Of a DNA stretch of 25,737 bases, positions 8,289 to 14,607 are shown in pieces. The translations under genes were made by a program, and so were the position numbers. Source of the DNA: JBBQVZ01 sp038211015 (GTDB taxonomy: Bacteria > Actinomycetota > UBA4738 > HRBIN12); NCBI GenBank assembly GCA_038211015.1, contig JBBQVZ010000038.1, forward strand, positions 1 through 25,737. The letters run 5' to 3'. Within the stretch, counting starts at the first letter, position 1, and every line of letters starts with the position of its first letter. The notes under the pieces were generated by a model. The model did not search any database and was not told where the DNA came from. It worked only from the letters and a program-made list of their open reading frames with translations.

Positions 8289-8294
8289 TACGAT
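8289..8294 (+). promoter_or_regulatory. Possible -10 box for a near-leaderless secY message
   Basis: TACGAT at 8289-8294 fits the TANNNT -10 pattern of actinobacterial housekeeping promoters and ends eight bases before the secY GTG. There is no Shine-Dalgarno in the 21-base gap. A start of transcription at about 8300-8303 would give a message with almost no leader. No convincing -35 is seen, and read-through from rplO is equally possible, so this is only a candidate. Confidence 0.35.
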
Positions 8295-8302
8295 AGACCA
8301 CC

Positions 8303-9586
8303 GTGCTGAAGGCCTTCCTCAACGCGTTCCGCGTCCCGGACCTCCGGAACAAGATCCTCTTCACCCTGTTCATCGTCGCCGTGTACCGGTTCGGATCCCA
8401 CGTCCCGGTGCCGGTCGTGGACATCTCCGAGCTCCAACGGCAGCTCAACCAGCAAGGCCAGACCGGGTTCCTGTCACTCATCAACCTGTTCTCGGGTGGC
8501 GCGCTCGGGCGCATGGCCGTGTTCGGGCTCGGCATCATGCCGTACATCACGAGCTCGATCATCATGCAGCTCCTCACCGTGGTCATACCCAAGCTCCAGC
8601 AGTGGCAGGATCAGGGTGAGGCCGGCACCAAGAAGATCAACCAGTGGACGCGCTACGTCACGGTCGTGTTGGCGCTCCTGCAATCCACCGGCCTGGTCTT
8701 CCTGTTCCACAACCGGTCGCAGAGCGGGATCGACGTCTTCCTCGGCAACACGTTCACGCCGCCAAACATCGCGCTCGTGATCCTCACGTTCACCGCCGGA
8801 ACCGCGATGGTCATGTGGCTCGGCGAGTTGATCACCCAGCGTGGCGTCGGCAACGGCATGTCGATCCTGATCTTCACCAGCGTGATCTCGCGGTTGCCCT
8901 CCGAAGGCCACGCGATCTTGGTGCAGGGCGGGACGCCCAAGTTCGTCGTGATCCTGCTGATCGGCCTGGGAATCATCGTCGCGGTGGTCTTCATGGATCA
9001 GGGCCAGCGCCGCATCCCCATCCAGTACGCGAAACGGGTGGTCGGCCGCCGCATGACGTCCGGCGGGAGCACCTACCTACCGCTCAAGGTCAACCAGGCG
9101 GGCGTCATCCCGATCATCTTCGCGACATCGGTGCTGTACTTCCCGACGTTGCTCGCGAGCGTGATCCACGCCGCATGGTTCCAGAACTTCGTGACCAACC
9201 ACGTGAACGACCAGAAGGACCTGGTCTACATGGCCTTGCTCACATTGCTCATCGTGTTCTTCGCGTACTTCTACACCGCCATCCAATTCGATCCGGTCCG
9301 TACCGCGGATCAGATCCGTAAGCAAGGCGGGTTCATCCCGGGGATCCGGCCGGGTCCGCCAACGGCCAACTACCTGAACTACGTGTTGGTCCGCATCACG
9401 CTCCCGGGGTCGTTGTTCCTGGCCGTCATCGCGCTGGTTCCCTCGGTCGTTCTCGCCTTCTGGACGTTGAACCAATTCCCGTTCGGAGGCACGTCCGTGC
9501 TGATCACGGTCGGCGTCGCCCTCGAGACGATGAAACAGATCGAGTCCCAGCTGATGATGCGCCACTACGAGGGTTTCCTGAAGTAG
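8303..9586 (+). CDS. secY: Protein translocase subunit SecY
   Basis: SecY is the pore of the Sec translocon in the cytoplasmic membrane, working with SecE, SecG and SecA. The 427-residue protein has the N-terminal FRVPDLRNKILFTLFIVAVYRFGSHVPVP segment leading into TM1, the plug-region GALGRMAVFGLGIMPYITSSIIMQLL, LGELITQRGVGNGMSILIF, and further hydrophobic helices giving the expected ten. The cytoplasmic loop that binds SecA (KRVVGRRMTSGGSTYLPLKVNQAGVIPIIFA) is intact. The GTG at 8303 gives the conserved N-terminus. Location between rplO and adk is the standard one in actinobacteria. Confidence 0.97.
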   Translation: MLKAFLNAFRVPDLRNKILFTLFIVAVYRFGSHVPVPVVDISELQRQLNQQGQTGFLSLINLFSGGALGRMAVFGLGIMPYITSSIIMQLLTVVIPKLQQWQDQGEAGTKKINQWTRYVTVVLALLQSTGLVFLFHNRSQSGIDVFLGNTFTPPNIALVILTFTAGTAMVMWLGELITQRGVGNGMSILIFTSVISRLPSEGHAILVQGGTPKFVVILLIGLGIIVAVVFMDQGQRRIPIQYAKRVVGRRMTSGGSTYLPLKVNQAGVIPIIFATSVLYFPTLLASVIHAAWFQNFVTNHVNDQKDLVYMALLTLLIVFFAYFYTAIQFDPVRTADQIRKQGGFIPGIRPGPPTANYLNYVLVRITLPGSLFLAVIALVPSVVLAFWTLNQFPFGGTSVLITVGVALETMKQIESQLMMRHYEGFLK

Positions 9587-9588
9587 CC

Positions 9589-10242
9589 ATGCGTCTCGTG
9601 CTCCTCGGCCCTCCGGGCGCTGGGAAGGGAACGCAGGCGGCGAAGCTCGCGGACCGCTTCGGCATCCCGCAGATCTCGACCGGTGACATCCTGCGCGAGC
9701 ACGTGCAGGACAACACGCGCCTCGGCGTCAGGGCGCGGACCTTCATGGACCGCGGTGAGTACGTTCCCGACGATCTCGTCGTCGAGATGGTCATGCAGCG
9801 ACTGAACGATCCCGACGCCGAGAAGGGGTTCATCCTCGACGGGTTCCCCAGAACCGTCCCCCAGGCGCAGGCGCTCGACGATGCGCTCGAGGAGGCCGAG
9901 CGGCCGTTGTCCGCGGTCCTGAAGTTCGCGATCGCCGACGAGATGGCCATCCGCCGCCTCACCGCGCGCTGGACATGCCCGAACTGCAAGCGGACGTACA
10001 ACCTCGAGTTCAAACCTCCTGTGAAGGAAGGTATCTGCGATGTGTGCGGTCACGAGCTCGAGCGCCGCTCCGACGATGACGAGCTGACGGTGCGCCGTCG
10101 GATCGAGGTCTACCGCAGCCAGACCGAGCCGCTGGAGCGGTTCTACCGCGAGCGCGGGTTGCTCCGCGAGGTCAATGCGCAGGCGCGCGAGGACGACGTG
10201 ACGGAGCGGACGCTCGCGGTCCTGTCCGACATCGAGGAGTAG
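9589..10242 (+). CDS. adk: Adenylate kinase, long form with Cys4 zinc lid
   Basis: Adk catalyses ATP + AMP to 2 ADP in the cytoplasm. The 217 residues contain the P-loop GPPGAGKGT (residues 7-15), the AMP-binding STGDILRE, the DGFPRTVPQAQAL motif and the RRLTARW lid entry. The lid carries four cysteines, C130, C133, C150 and C153 (CPNC and CDVC), the zinc-stabilised type. This is notable because the mycobacterial enzyme is the short, lid-less form; the long Cys4 lid is more familiar from Firmicutes and some deep actinobacterial lineages. ATG at 9589, two bases after secY. Confidence 0.96.
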   Translation: MRLVLLGPPGAGKGTQAAKLADRFGIPQISTGDILREHVQDNTRLGVRARTFMDRGEYVPDDLVVEMVMQRLNDPDAEKGFILDGFPRTVPQAQALDDALEEAERPLSAVLKFAIADEMAIRRLTARWTCPNCKRTYNLEFKPPVKEGICDVCGHELERRSDDDELTVRRRIEVYRSQTEPLERFYRERGLLREVNAQAREDDVTERTLAVLSDIEE

Positions 10243-10248
10243 CCCGGC

Positions 10249-11013
10249 ATGATCATCTACAAGTCACCGGACGAGATCGCGAAGATGCGTGTCGCGGGAC
10301 GCATCACGGCGGACGCGATCGAAGCCATGCTTGAGCGGGTCACGCCCGGGATGACCACCGCGGATCTGGACGCGATCGCGGAGCGCACGATCCGGGACGC
10401 GGGCGGCACCCCGTCGTTCCTCAACTACAAGGGCACGTATCCGGCCACCATCTGCGCCTCGGTGAACGATGAGATCGTGCACGGCATCCCATCACCCACG
10501 CGCGTCGTGAAGACCGGCGACGTGCTGTCGCTCGACTGCGGGGCGATCTGGGAGGGCTTCCAGGGCGACTCCGCCGTCACCGTGATCGTGGGGGACCAGT
10601 CGATGTCCCCGGAAGCCGACAAGCTGGTCCGTGTGACGCAGGATGCTCTGGATGCCGCCATCGAGACGATCCGTCCGGGCGGACGCCTATCCGACATCGG
10701 CGCCGCCATCCAGCAGGTGGCCGAGGGGGCCGGTTTCACGCTGGTCCGCGAGTACGGCGGCCACGGCATCGGACGAGCCATGCACGAGGACCCGTTCATC
10801 CAGAACTTCGGTTCGCCGGGAAGAGGCCCAGAGCTGAAGCCCGGCCTCGTGATCGCAGTGGAGCCCATGGTCATGCTGGGCGGCCACGAGACGAAGGTCT
10901 TGGCCGATGGATGGACCGTCGTCACGGCGGATGGCTCGCTCGCGGCCCATTTCGAGCACACGATCGCCGTGACCGAGGACGGCCACGAGGTCCTGACGTC
11001 GCGTGGCGCCTGA
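10249..11013 (+). CDS. map: Methionine aminopeptidase, type I
   Basis: Map removes the initiator methionine from nascent proteins at the ribosome. The 254-residue protein is a type I enzyme without an N-terminal zinc-finger extension. The five metal ligands of the pita-bread fold are all visible: D96 (LSLDCGA), D107 (FQGDSAVT), H172 (GGHGIGRAMHEDP), E205 (AVEPM) and E236 (FEHTIAV); H79 (EIVHGIP) is the substrate-contacting histidine. The ATG at 10249 lies six bases after the adk stop. The gene closes the secY-adk-map set; a 143-base leader region for infA follows. Confidence 0.97.
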   Translation: MIIYKSPDEIAKMRVAGRITADAIEAMLERVTPGMTTADLDAIAERTIRDAGGTPSFLNYKGTYPATICASVNDEIVHGIPSPTRVVKTGDVLSLDCGAIWEGFQGDSAVTVIVGDQSMSPEADKLVRVTQDALDAAIETIRPGGRLSDIGAAIQQVAEGAGFTLVREYGGHGIGRAMHEDPFIQNFGSPGRGPELKPGLVIAVEPMVMLGGHETKVLADGWTVVTADGSLAAHFEHTIAVTEDGHEVLTSRGA

Positions 11014-11043
11014 CACTCCCATCGCGAGCGGCGCGGCCGTGCG

Positions 11044-11073
11044 TGGACGTACGTGGTGACCTGCCCGTATACT
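11044..11073 (+). promoter_or_regulatory. Predicted promoter of the infA-rpoA (alpha) operon
   Basis: A -10 box TATACT at 11068-11073, one base off TATAAT, lies 18 bases downstream of TGGACG (11044-11049), which resembles a -35 TTGACG. Transcription should begin near 11079-11081, giving a leader of about 78 bases before the infA GTG. The location in the only sizeable gap of the secY-rplQ stretch supports it. The expected start falls at the first bases of the hairpin annotated next. Confidence 0.72.
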
Positions 11074-11078
11074 GAGCT

Positions 11079-11127
11079 TTCGCCCCGCCCGGAGGCGAGT
11101 TCAGGCTGGTCCGCGGGCCGGGGCGAA
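11079..11127 (+). promoter_or_regulatory. Leader hairpin at the predicted 5' end of the infA operon message
   Basis: TTCGCCCCG (11079-11087) pairs perfectly with CGGGGCGAA (11119-11127), and the stem continues inward with CCCG (11088-11091) against CGGG (11114-11117) after a single bulged C at 11118, giving 13 base pairs around a 22-base loop. The loop side contains GGAGG (11091-11095), a Shine-Dalgarno-like string. No U-run follows, so it is not a classical terminator. It could be a ribosomal protein binding site, an mRNA stabiliser or simply a result of high GC content. Confidence 0.6.
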
Positions 11128-11156
11128 GACCCAGAGCAGACAGGAACATCTGGAGC

Positions 11157-11375
11157 GTGCCGAAGAAAGATGCGATCGAGGTCGAGGGAACGGTCATCGA
11201 GCCGTTGCCCAATGCCATGTTCCGGGTCGAATTGGAGAACGGGCACAAGGTCTTGGCCCACATCTCGGGGAAGATGCGGATGCACTACATCCGGATCCTC
11301 CCGGGGGACAGGGTCCTGGTGGAGCTCTCGCCGTACGATCTGACGCGGGGCCGTGTGGTGTACCGCTACAAGTAG
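11157..11375 (+). CDS. infA: Translation initiation factor IF-1
   Basis: IF-1 occupies the ribosomal A site during initiation and helps IF-2 and IF-3. The 72-residue OB-fold protein is exactly the usual length: KKDAIEVEGTVIEPLPNAMFRVELENGHKVLAHISGKMRMHYIRILPGDRVLVELSPYDLTRGRVVYRYK follows the family throughout (PNAMFRVELENGH, GKMRMHYIRI and YDLTRGRVVYR are the key strings). The start is GTG 11157; AGGAA about ten bases upstream and GGAG immediately upstream are possible ribosome sites. It heads the alpha operon and is followed after nine bases by rpmJ. Confidence 0.96.
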   Translation: MPKKDAIEVEGTVIEPLPNAMFRVELENGHKVLAHISGKMRMHYIRILPGDRVLVELSPYDLTRGRVVYRYK

Positions 11376-11384
11376 GAGCGAGCG

Positions 11385-11498
11385 ATGAAGGTGCGGCCGT
11401 CGGTGAAGAAGATGTGCGACAAGTGTCGCGTCATCCGTCGCCGCGGCCGGATCCTGGTCATCTGCACCAACCCGCGGCACAAGCAGCGGCAAGGGTAG
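11385..11498 (+). CDS. rpmJ: 50S ribosomal protein L36, zinc-binding type
   Basis: L36 is the smallest large-subunit protein, helping fold 23S rRNA near the GTPase centre. The 37-residue product starts MKVRPSVKKMCDKC and ends ICTNPRHKQRQG. The Cys3-His zinc site is complete: C11, C14, C27 and H32. It is the C+ form. GGAGCGAGCG before the ATG at 11385 offers a Shine-Dalgarno (GGAG). The gene lies between infA and rpsM, its standard place. The TAG stop is also the left edge of a hairpin that precedes rpsM. Confidence 0.96.
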   Translation: MKVRPSVKKMCDKCRVIRRRGRILVICTNPRHKQRQG

Positions 11499-11520
11499 CG
11501 GGCCTCAAGGGTAGGCCCGC
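11498..11520 (+). promoter_or_regulatory. Hairpin between rpmJ and rpsM
   Basis: GCGGGCCT (11498-11505) and AGGCCCGC (11513-11520) form a perfect 8-bp stem with a 7-base loop, ending four bases before the strong AGGAGGA Shine-Dalgarno of rpsM at 11524-11530. There is no U-run, so intrinsic termination is unlikely. It could present or protect the rpsM ribosome site or mark a processing point. Confidence 0.55.
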
Positions 11521-11535
11521 AAGAGGAGGAGAAGC

Positions 11536-11919
11536 GTGGCTCGGATCGCAGGTGTCGATCTTCCCCGCGACAAGCGGCTGGATATCGCGCTGACCTACAT
11601 CTACGGCGTCGGCACCACGAGCGCCGGCAAGATCGTGGCCGGCTCGGGCGTGGACGCCGCCACCAAGGTCCGCGATCTGTCCGAGGACGAAGTGCTCAAG
11701 ATCCGTGCCTTCATCGACCAGAACCTCAAGGTCGAGGGAGACCTCCGCCGCGAGGTCGCGCAGGACATCAAGCGGAAGATCGAGATCGGCTGCTACCAGG
11801 GCATCCGCCACCGTCGTAGCCTCCCGGTCCGCGGCCAGCGCACGCACACGAACGCGCGCACCCGAAAGGGGCCGAAGAAGACGATCGCCGGCAAGAAGAA
11901 GGCCGCACGCAAGAAGTAG
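11536..11919 (+). CDS. rpsM: 30S ribosomal protein S13
   Basis: S13 in the head of the small subunit forms bridges to L5 and contacts P-site tRNA through its tail. The 127 residues include ARIAGVDLPRDKRLDIALTYIYGVGTTSA, the helix-hairpin-helix region, IRAFIDQNLKVEGDLRREV, and the basic tail HRRSLPVRGQRTHTNARTRKGPKKTIAGKKK. The GTG start at 11536 has an excellent AGGAGGA five bases upstream. It is followed by rpsK after 29 bases. Confidence 0.96.
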   Translation: MARIAGVDLPRDKRLDIALTYIYGVGTTSAGKIVAGSGVDAATKVRDLSEDEVLKIRAFIDQNLKVEGDLRREVAQDIKRKIEIGCYQGIRHRRSLPVRGQRTHTNARTRKGPKKTIAGKKKAARKK

Positions 11920-11948
11920 TTCCGACCCGCACGAGGGAGCTCACACAT

Positions 11949-12341
11949 ATGGCGAAGCCCAAAGCGAAGAAGGCCCGCAAGCGGGAGAAGAAGAACGTGG
12001 TCCACGGACAGGCGCACATCAAGTCGACGTTCAACAACACCATCGTCACCATCACCGACCTGCAGGGCAACACGCTCAGCTGGGCGAGCGCGGGCAACGT
12101 CGGCTTCAAGGGCTCACGCAAGTCGACGCCGTTCGCCGCGCAGCTCGCCGCTGAGAAGGCCGCTCGTCAAGCCCAGGAGCACGGCCTGCAGAAGGTCGAC
12201 GTATTCGTGAAGGGCCCGGGTTCGGGCCGCGAGACCGCGATCCGATCGCTCGCCGCGGCGGGCCTCGAGGTCTCGGGCATCCAAGACGTGACGCCGGTGC
12301 CGCACAACGGCTGCCGGCCGCGCAAGCGCCGCCGCGTCTGA
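11949..12341 (+). CDS. rpsK: 30S ribosomal protein S11
   Basis: S11 forms the platform near the E site and the Shine-Dalgarno helix. The 130 residues carry HGQAHIKSTFNNTIVTITDLQGNTLSWASAG, GFKGSRKSTPFAAQLAAEKAA, VFVKGPGSGRETAIRSL and the closing VTPVPHNGCRPRKRRRV, all standard. The ATG at 11949 follows a GAGGGAG string. In most actinobacteria rpsD would come next; here an 89-base gap leads directly to rpoA. Confidence 0.97.
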   Translation: MAKPKAKKARKREKKNVVHGQAHIKSTFNNTIVTITDLQGNTLSWASAGNVGFKGSRKSTPFAAQLAAEKAARQAQEHGLQKVDVFVKGPGSGRETAIRSLAAAGLEVSGIQDVTPVPHNGCRPRKRRRV

Positions 12342-12430
12342 CACGCGGCTGCACCCCGGCGTCCCAAGGCGTCCGGGAACCGTACGGGTGGGGTAGCAGT
12401 GGTTGATCCCCCGCCGAAGGAGGCAGTCAG
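12342..12430 (+). other. Short rpsK-rpoA gap, site where rpsD would be expected
   Basis: These 89 bases contain no coding sequence for S4 or a recognisable remnant of it. They hold a direct repeat GGCGTCC (12358-12364 and 12368-12374), a weak 5-bp inverted repeat CCCGG/CCGGG (12355-12359 and 12373-12377) and the strong AAGGAGG ribosome site of rpoA at 12417-12423. No clear promoter or terminator is seen. Confidence 0.7.
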
Positions 12431-13360
12431 TTGTTCATCGTCGCCAGACCCCAGATCACCGAAGAGGTCCTTTCCGCGATCCGCTCGAAGTTCGCCATCG
12501 AACCGCTCGAGCCGGGCTTCGGCTACACCATCGGGAACTCGCTCAGGCGGACGCTCCTCTCGTCCATCCCCGGCGCCGCGATCTCGTCCGTCCGCATCGA
12601 CGGCGTGCTGCACGAGTTCTCGACCATCCCGAAGGTCACCGAGGACGTCACCGACGTCATCCTGAACCTCAAGGAGCTGGTGGTTCGCTCGGAGCTCGAG
12701 GAGCCCACCACCGTCTACCTCAAGGCCAAGGGTCCCGCCGAGGTCACGGCCGGTGACATCGCGCCTCCCGCGGGCGTCGAGGTGCTTAACCCCGATCTGC
12801 ACATCGCGTCGCTCGGCAAGGGTGCCAACCTGGAGATGGAGATGACGGTCGAGCGCGGCGTCGGATACCGCATGGCCGACAAGAACAAGAAGGCCCGCGA
12901 TCCGATCGGCGTCATCCCGGTCGACTCGATCTTCTCGCCCGTCCGAAAGGTCTCCTACGCCGTCGAGAACACGCGTGTCGAGCAGATGACCGACCGTGAC
13001 CGCCTGATCCTGGACGTTGAGACGGACGGCTCGGTCACGCCACGCGAGGCCGTCGCCTCCGCCGGCGGCACCCTGCTCGAGCTCGTGAACCTCTTCGCTG
13101 AGCTCGCGGAGGCGGCCAGCGTCACCGTCGGTCCCGCCGAGGACGAGCAGCTCCCGAGCGACTACCAGATCACGATCGAGGAGCTGAACCTGTCGGTCCG
13201 CTCCTACAACTGCCTGAAGCGCGAGGGCATCAACACCGTCGGCGACCTGGTGCAGAAGTCCGAGTCCGAGCTCATGGACATCCGGAACTTCGGGCAGAAG
13301 TCGATCGACGAGGTCAAGACCAAGCTCGAAGAGCTCGGTCTGGGCCTGCGGGAGGAGTAA
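12431..13360 (+). CDS. rpoA: DNA-directed RNA polymerase subunit alpha
   Basis: Alpha dimerises to nucleate RNA polymerase assembly and its C-terminal domain contacts UP elements and activators. The 309 residues show the NTD (FAIEPLEPGFGYTIGNSLRRTLLSSIPGAAI, residues 21-51, with the conserved NSLRR), a linker near 235-243, and the CTD (residues ~245-309). The CTD keeps the DNA-binding residues: R257, N260, K263 in VRSYNCLKREGI and the RNFGQKS loop at 285-291. The start is TTG 12431, seven bases after AAGGAGG; no ATG or GTG gives this N-terminus. Followed by rplQ after three bases. Confidence 0.97.
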   Translation: MFIVARPQITEEVLSAIRSKFAIEPLEPGFGYTIGNSLRRTLLSSIPGAAISSVRIDGVLHEFSTIPKVTEDVTDVILNLKELVVRSELEEPTTVYLKAKGPAEVTAGDIAPPAGVEVLNPDLHIASLGKGANLEMEMTVERGVGYRMADKNKKARDPIGVIPVDSIFSPVRKVSYAVENTRVEQMTDRDRLILDVETDGSVTPREAVASAGGTLLELVNLFAELAEAASVTVGPAEDEQLPSDYQITIEELNLSVRSYNCLKREGINTVGDLVQKSESELMDIRNFGQKSIDEVKTKLEELGLGLREE

Positions 13361-13363
13361 CGC

Positions 13364-13729
13364 GTGCCCAAGCCCAAGAGGGGGGCGCGGCTGGGTTCGA
13401 ACCCGGCCCACCAGAAGCTGTTGCTCTCCACGCTCGCGAAGCAGCTGTTCGTGAACGAGGCGATCAACACCACGGAGGCCAAGGCGAAGATGCTCCGTCC
13501 CTACGCCGAAAAGCTGATCACGTTCGCGAAGCGCGGCGACCTGGCCGCGCGACGCGAGGTGCTGAAGGACATCCCGGACAGGGACATCGTCGCTCGGTTG
13601 TTCCACGAGATCGGGCCACGGTTCGCCGATCGGCAGGGTGGCTACACCAGGATCTTGAAGCTGGGCCCCAGGGCGGGAGACGGCGCGGCGATGGCGCGGA
13701 TCGAGCTCGTCGAACGCGAGATCTCGTAA
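13364..13729 (+). CDS. rplQ: 50S ribosomal protein L17
   Basis: L17 lies near the tunnel exit on the large subunit. The 121 residues match the family: PKRGARLGSNPAHQKLLLSTLAKQLFVNEAINTTEAKAKMLRPYAEKLITFAKRGDLAARREVLK and the closing GGYTRILKLGPRAGDGAAMARIELVE. The GTG at 13364 has GGAGGAG six bases upstream, overlapping the last codons of rpoA. The unusual feature is mild: DIPDRDIVARLFHEIGPRF is a normal form of the variable middle section. Confidence 0.96.
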   Translation: MPKPKRGARLGSNPAHQKLLLSTLAKQLFVNEAINTTEAKAKMLRPYAEKLITFAKRGDLAARREVLKDIPDRDIVARLFHEIGPRFADRQGGYTRILKLGPRAGDGAAMARIELVEREIS

Positions 13730-13757
13730 CGTCCACCGTTCCACGGAGTCCTCGTCG

Positions 13758-14528
13758 ATGCGCGTGATCAAGCTCACGCTCGCGTACGACGGCACGGACT
13801 TCCGTGGATGGGCGCTGCAGCGGGACCCGGGCGTTCGGACCGTCGAGGGGTCGCTCGTGGAGGTCCTCACACGCGTCGTGCGACACGATCTCCGGCTCTC
13901 CGTCGCGGGGCGGACCGATGCGGGCGTGCACGCCCGGGGGCAGGTCGCGTCGTTCTCGACGTCGAGTCACCTTGCACCGGAGCGGATCCAGAAGGCGGCC
14001 AATGGCTTGCTCTCTCCGGAGATCGTCGTCGTGGACGCGCGCGAGGCTCGCGAGGGGTTCGACGCGCGCTTCTCCGCCACGGCCCGCGAATACGTCTACG
14101 TCATCGACTCGTCTCCCGTCGCCGATCCGTTCACCGCGCGCTACCTCTGGCACCGGCCGACGGAGCTGTCGATCGCCCGCATGCGCGTGGCGTCGCGCCA
14201 TCTGGTGGGGGAGCACGACTTCACGTCGTTCTGCCGGCACCCGGGCCACGGGAAGCCGACGGTGCGCCACCTCCAGCGTGTCTCGGTTTCACGAGAAGGC
14301 TCCACGGTGCGGGTGCGCATCCGCGCCAACGCGTTCCTTCACCAGATGGTTCGGACCATCGTGGGCACGCTCGTGCGGGTGGGTGAAGGGAGGCTCGAGC
14401 CGCAGGATGTTCAGATCATGCTGGAGGCGAGGAAGCGCGACGTGATCTCGCAGCCGGCGCCTCCGAGAGGGCTGACGCTCGAGCACGTCTCGTATGGGTC
14501 GGGTCTGGGAACGAGCGACCGGCGATGA
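13758..14528 (+). CDS. truA: tRNA pseudouridine(38-40) synthase TruA
   Basis: TruA converts uridines 38, 39 and 40 of the tRNA anticodon stem to pseudouridine. The 256-residue protein has LTLAYDGTDFRGWALQ, the catalytic aspartate D54 in GRTDAGVHARGQVASF, and the C-terminal NAFLHQMVRTIVGTLVRVGEGR, all signatures of the family. The ATG at 13758 is preceded by GGAG about eight bases upstream. The position after rplQ is the standard one in actinobacteria and Firmicutes. The gene ends just before the rplM promoter, so rplM does not depend on this operon. Confidence 0.96.
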   Translation: MRVIKLTLAYDGTDFRGWALQRDPGVRTVEGSLVEVLTRVVRHDLRLSVAGRTDAGVHARGQVASFSTSSHLAPERIQKAANGLLSPEIVVVDAREAREGFDARFSATAREYVYVIDSSPVADPFTARYLWHRPTELSIARMRVASRHLVGEHDFTSFCRHPGHGKPTVRHLQRVSVSREGSTVRVRIRANAFLHQMVRTIVGTLVRVGEGRLEPQDVQIMLEARKRDVISQPAPPRGLTLEHVSYGSGLGTSDRR

Positions 14529-14540
14529 GGGTCGCCAACT

Positions 14541-14570
14541 TTGACGGTCTTGCGTTCCCGCAGGTAGCAT
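14541..14570 (+). promoter_or_regulatory. Predicted promoter of rplM-rpsI
   Basis: TTGACG at 14541-14546 and TAGCAT at 14565-14570, separated by 18 bases, form the best sigma-70-type promoter seen in the window. It lies in the 79-base gap between truA and rplM. Transcription should begin around 14576-14578, which is the first base of the perfect inverted repeat annotated next. Confidence 0.8.
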
Positions 14571-14575
14571 TGCCC

Positions 14576-14598
14576 ATCGGCCGGGATGCCCGGCCGAT
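14576..14598 (+). promoter_or_regulatory. Perfect 10-bp hairpin at the predicted 5' end of the rplM message
   Basis: ATCGGCCGGG (14576-14585) is the exact reverse complement of CCCGGCCGAT (14589-14598), with a 3-base loop ATG. It sits between the promoter and the rplM ATG at 14608, leaving only nine bases (TTTCCCACGT region) with no Shine-Dalgarno. It is not followed by a T-run and is downstream of the promoter, so it should be part of the rplM leader rather than the truA terminator. In E. coli L13 represses its own operon at the leader RNA, so a similar role is possible. Confidence 0.75.
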
Positions 14599-14607
14599 TT
14601 CCCACGT

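Noticed and set aside
12378..12430. A promoter for rpoA near GGGTAGCAG
   Set aside because: No matching -35 and a poor -10; the strong Shine-Dalgarno and position inside the alpha operon make read-through more likely.
12167..13870. A 567-codon minus-strand open frame across rpsK, rpoA and rplQ
   Set aside because: It covers three intact genes in their antisense phase and has no recognisable motif; a codon-phase shadow.
14576..14598. The rplM hairpin as the truA terminator
   Set aside because: It has no T-run and lies downstream of the rplM promoter, so it belongs to the rplM message. Partial termination of upstream transcripts is not excluded.
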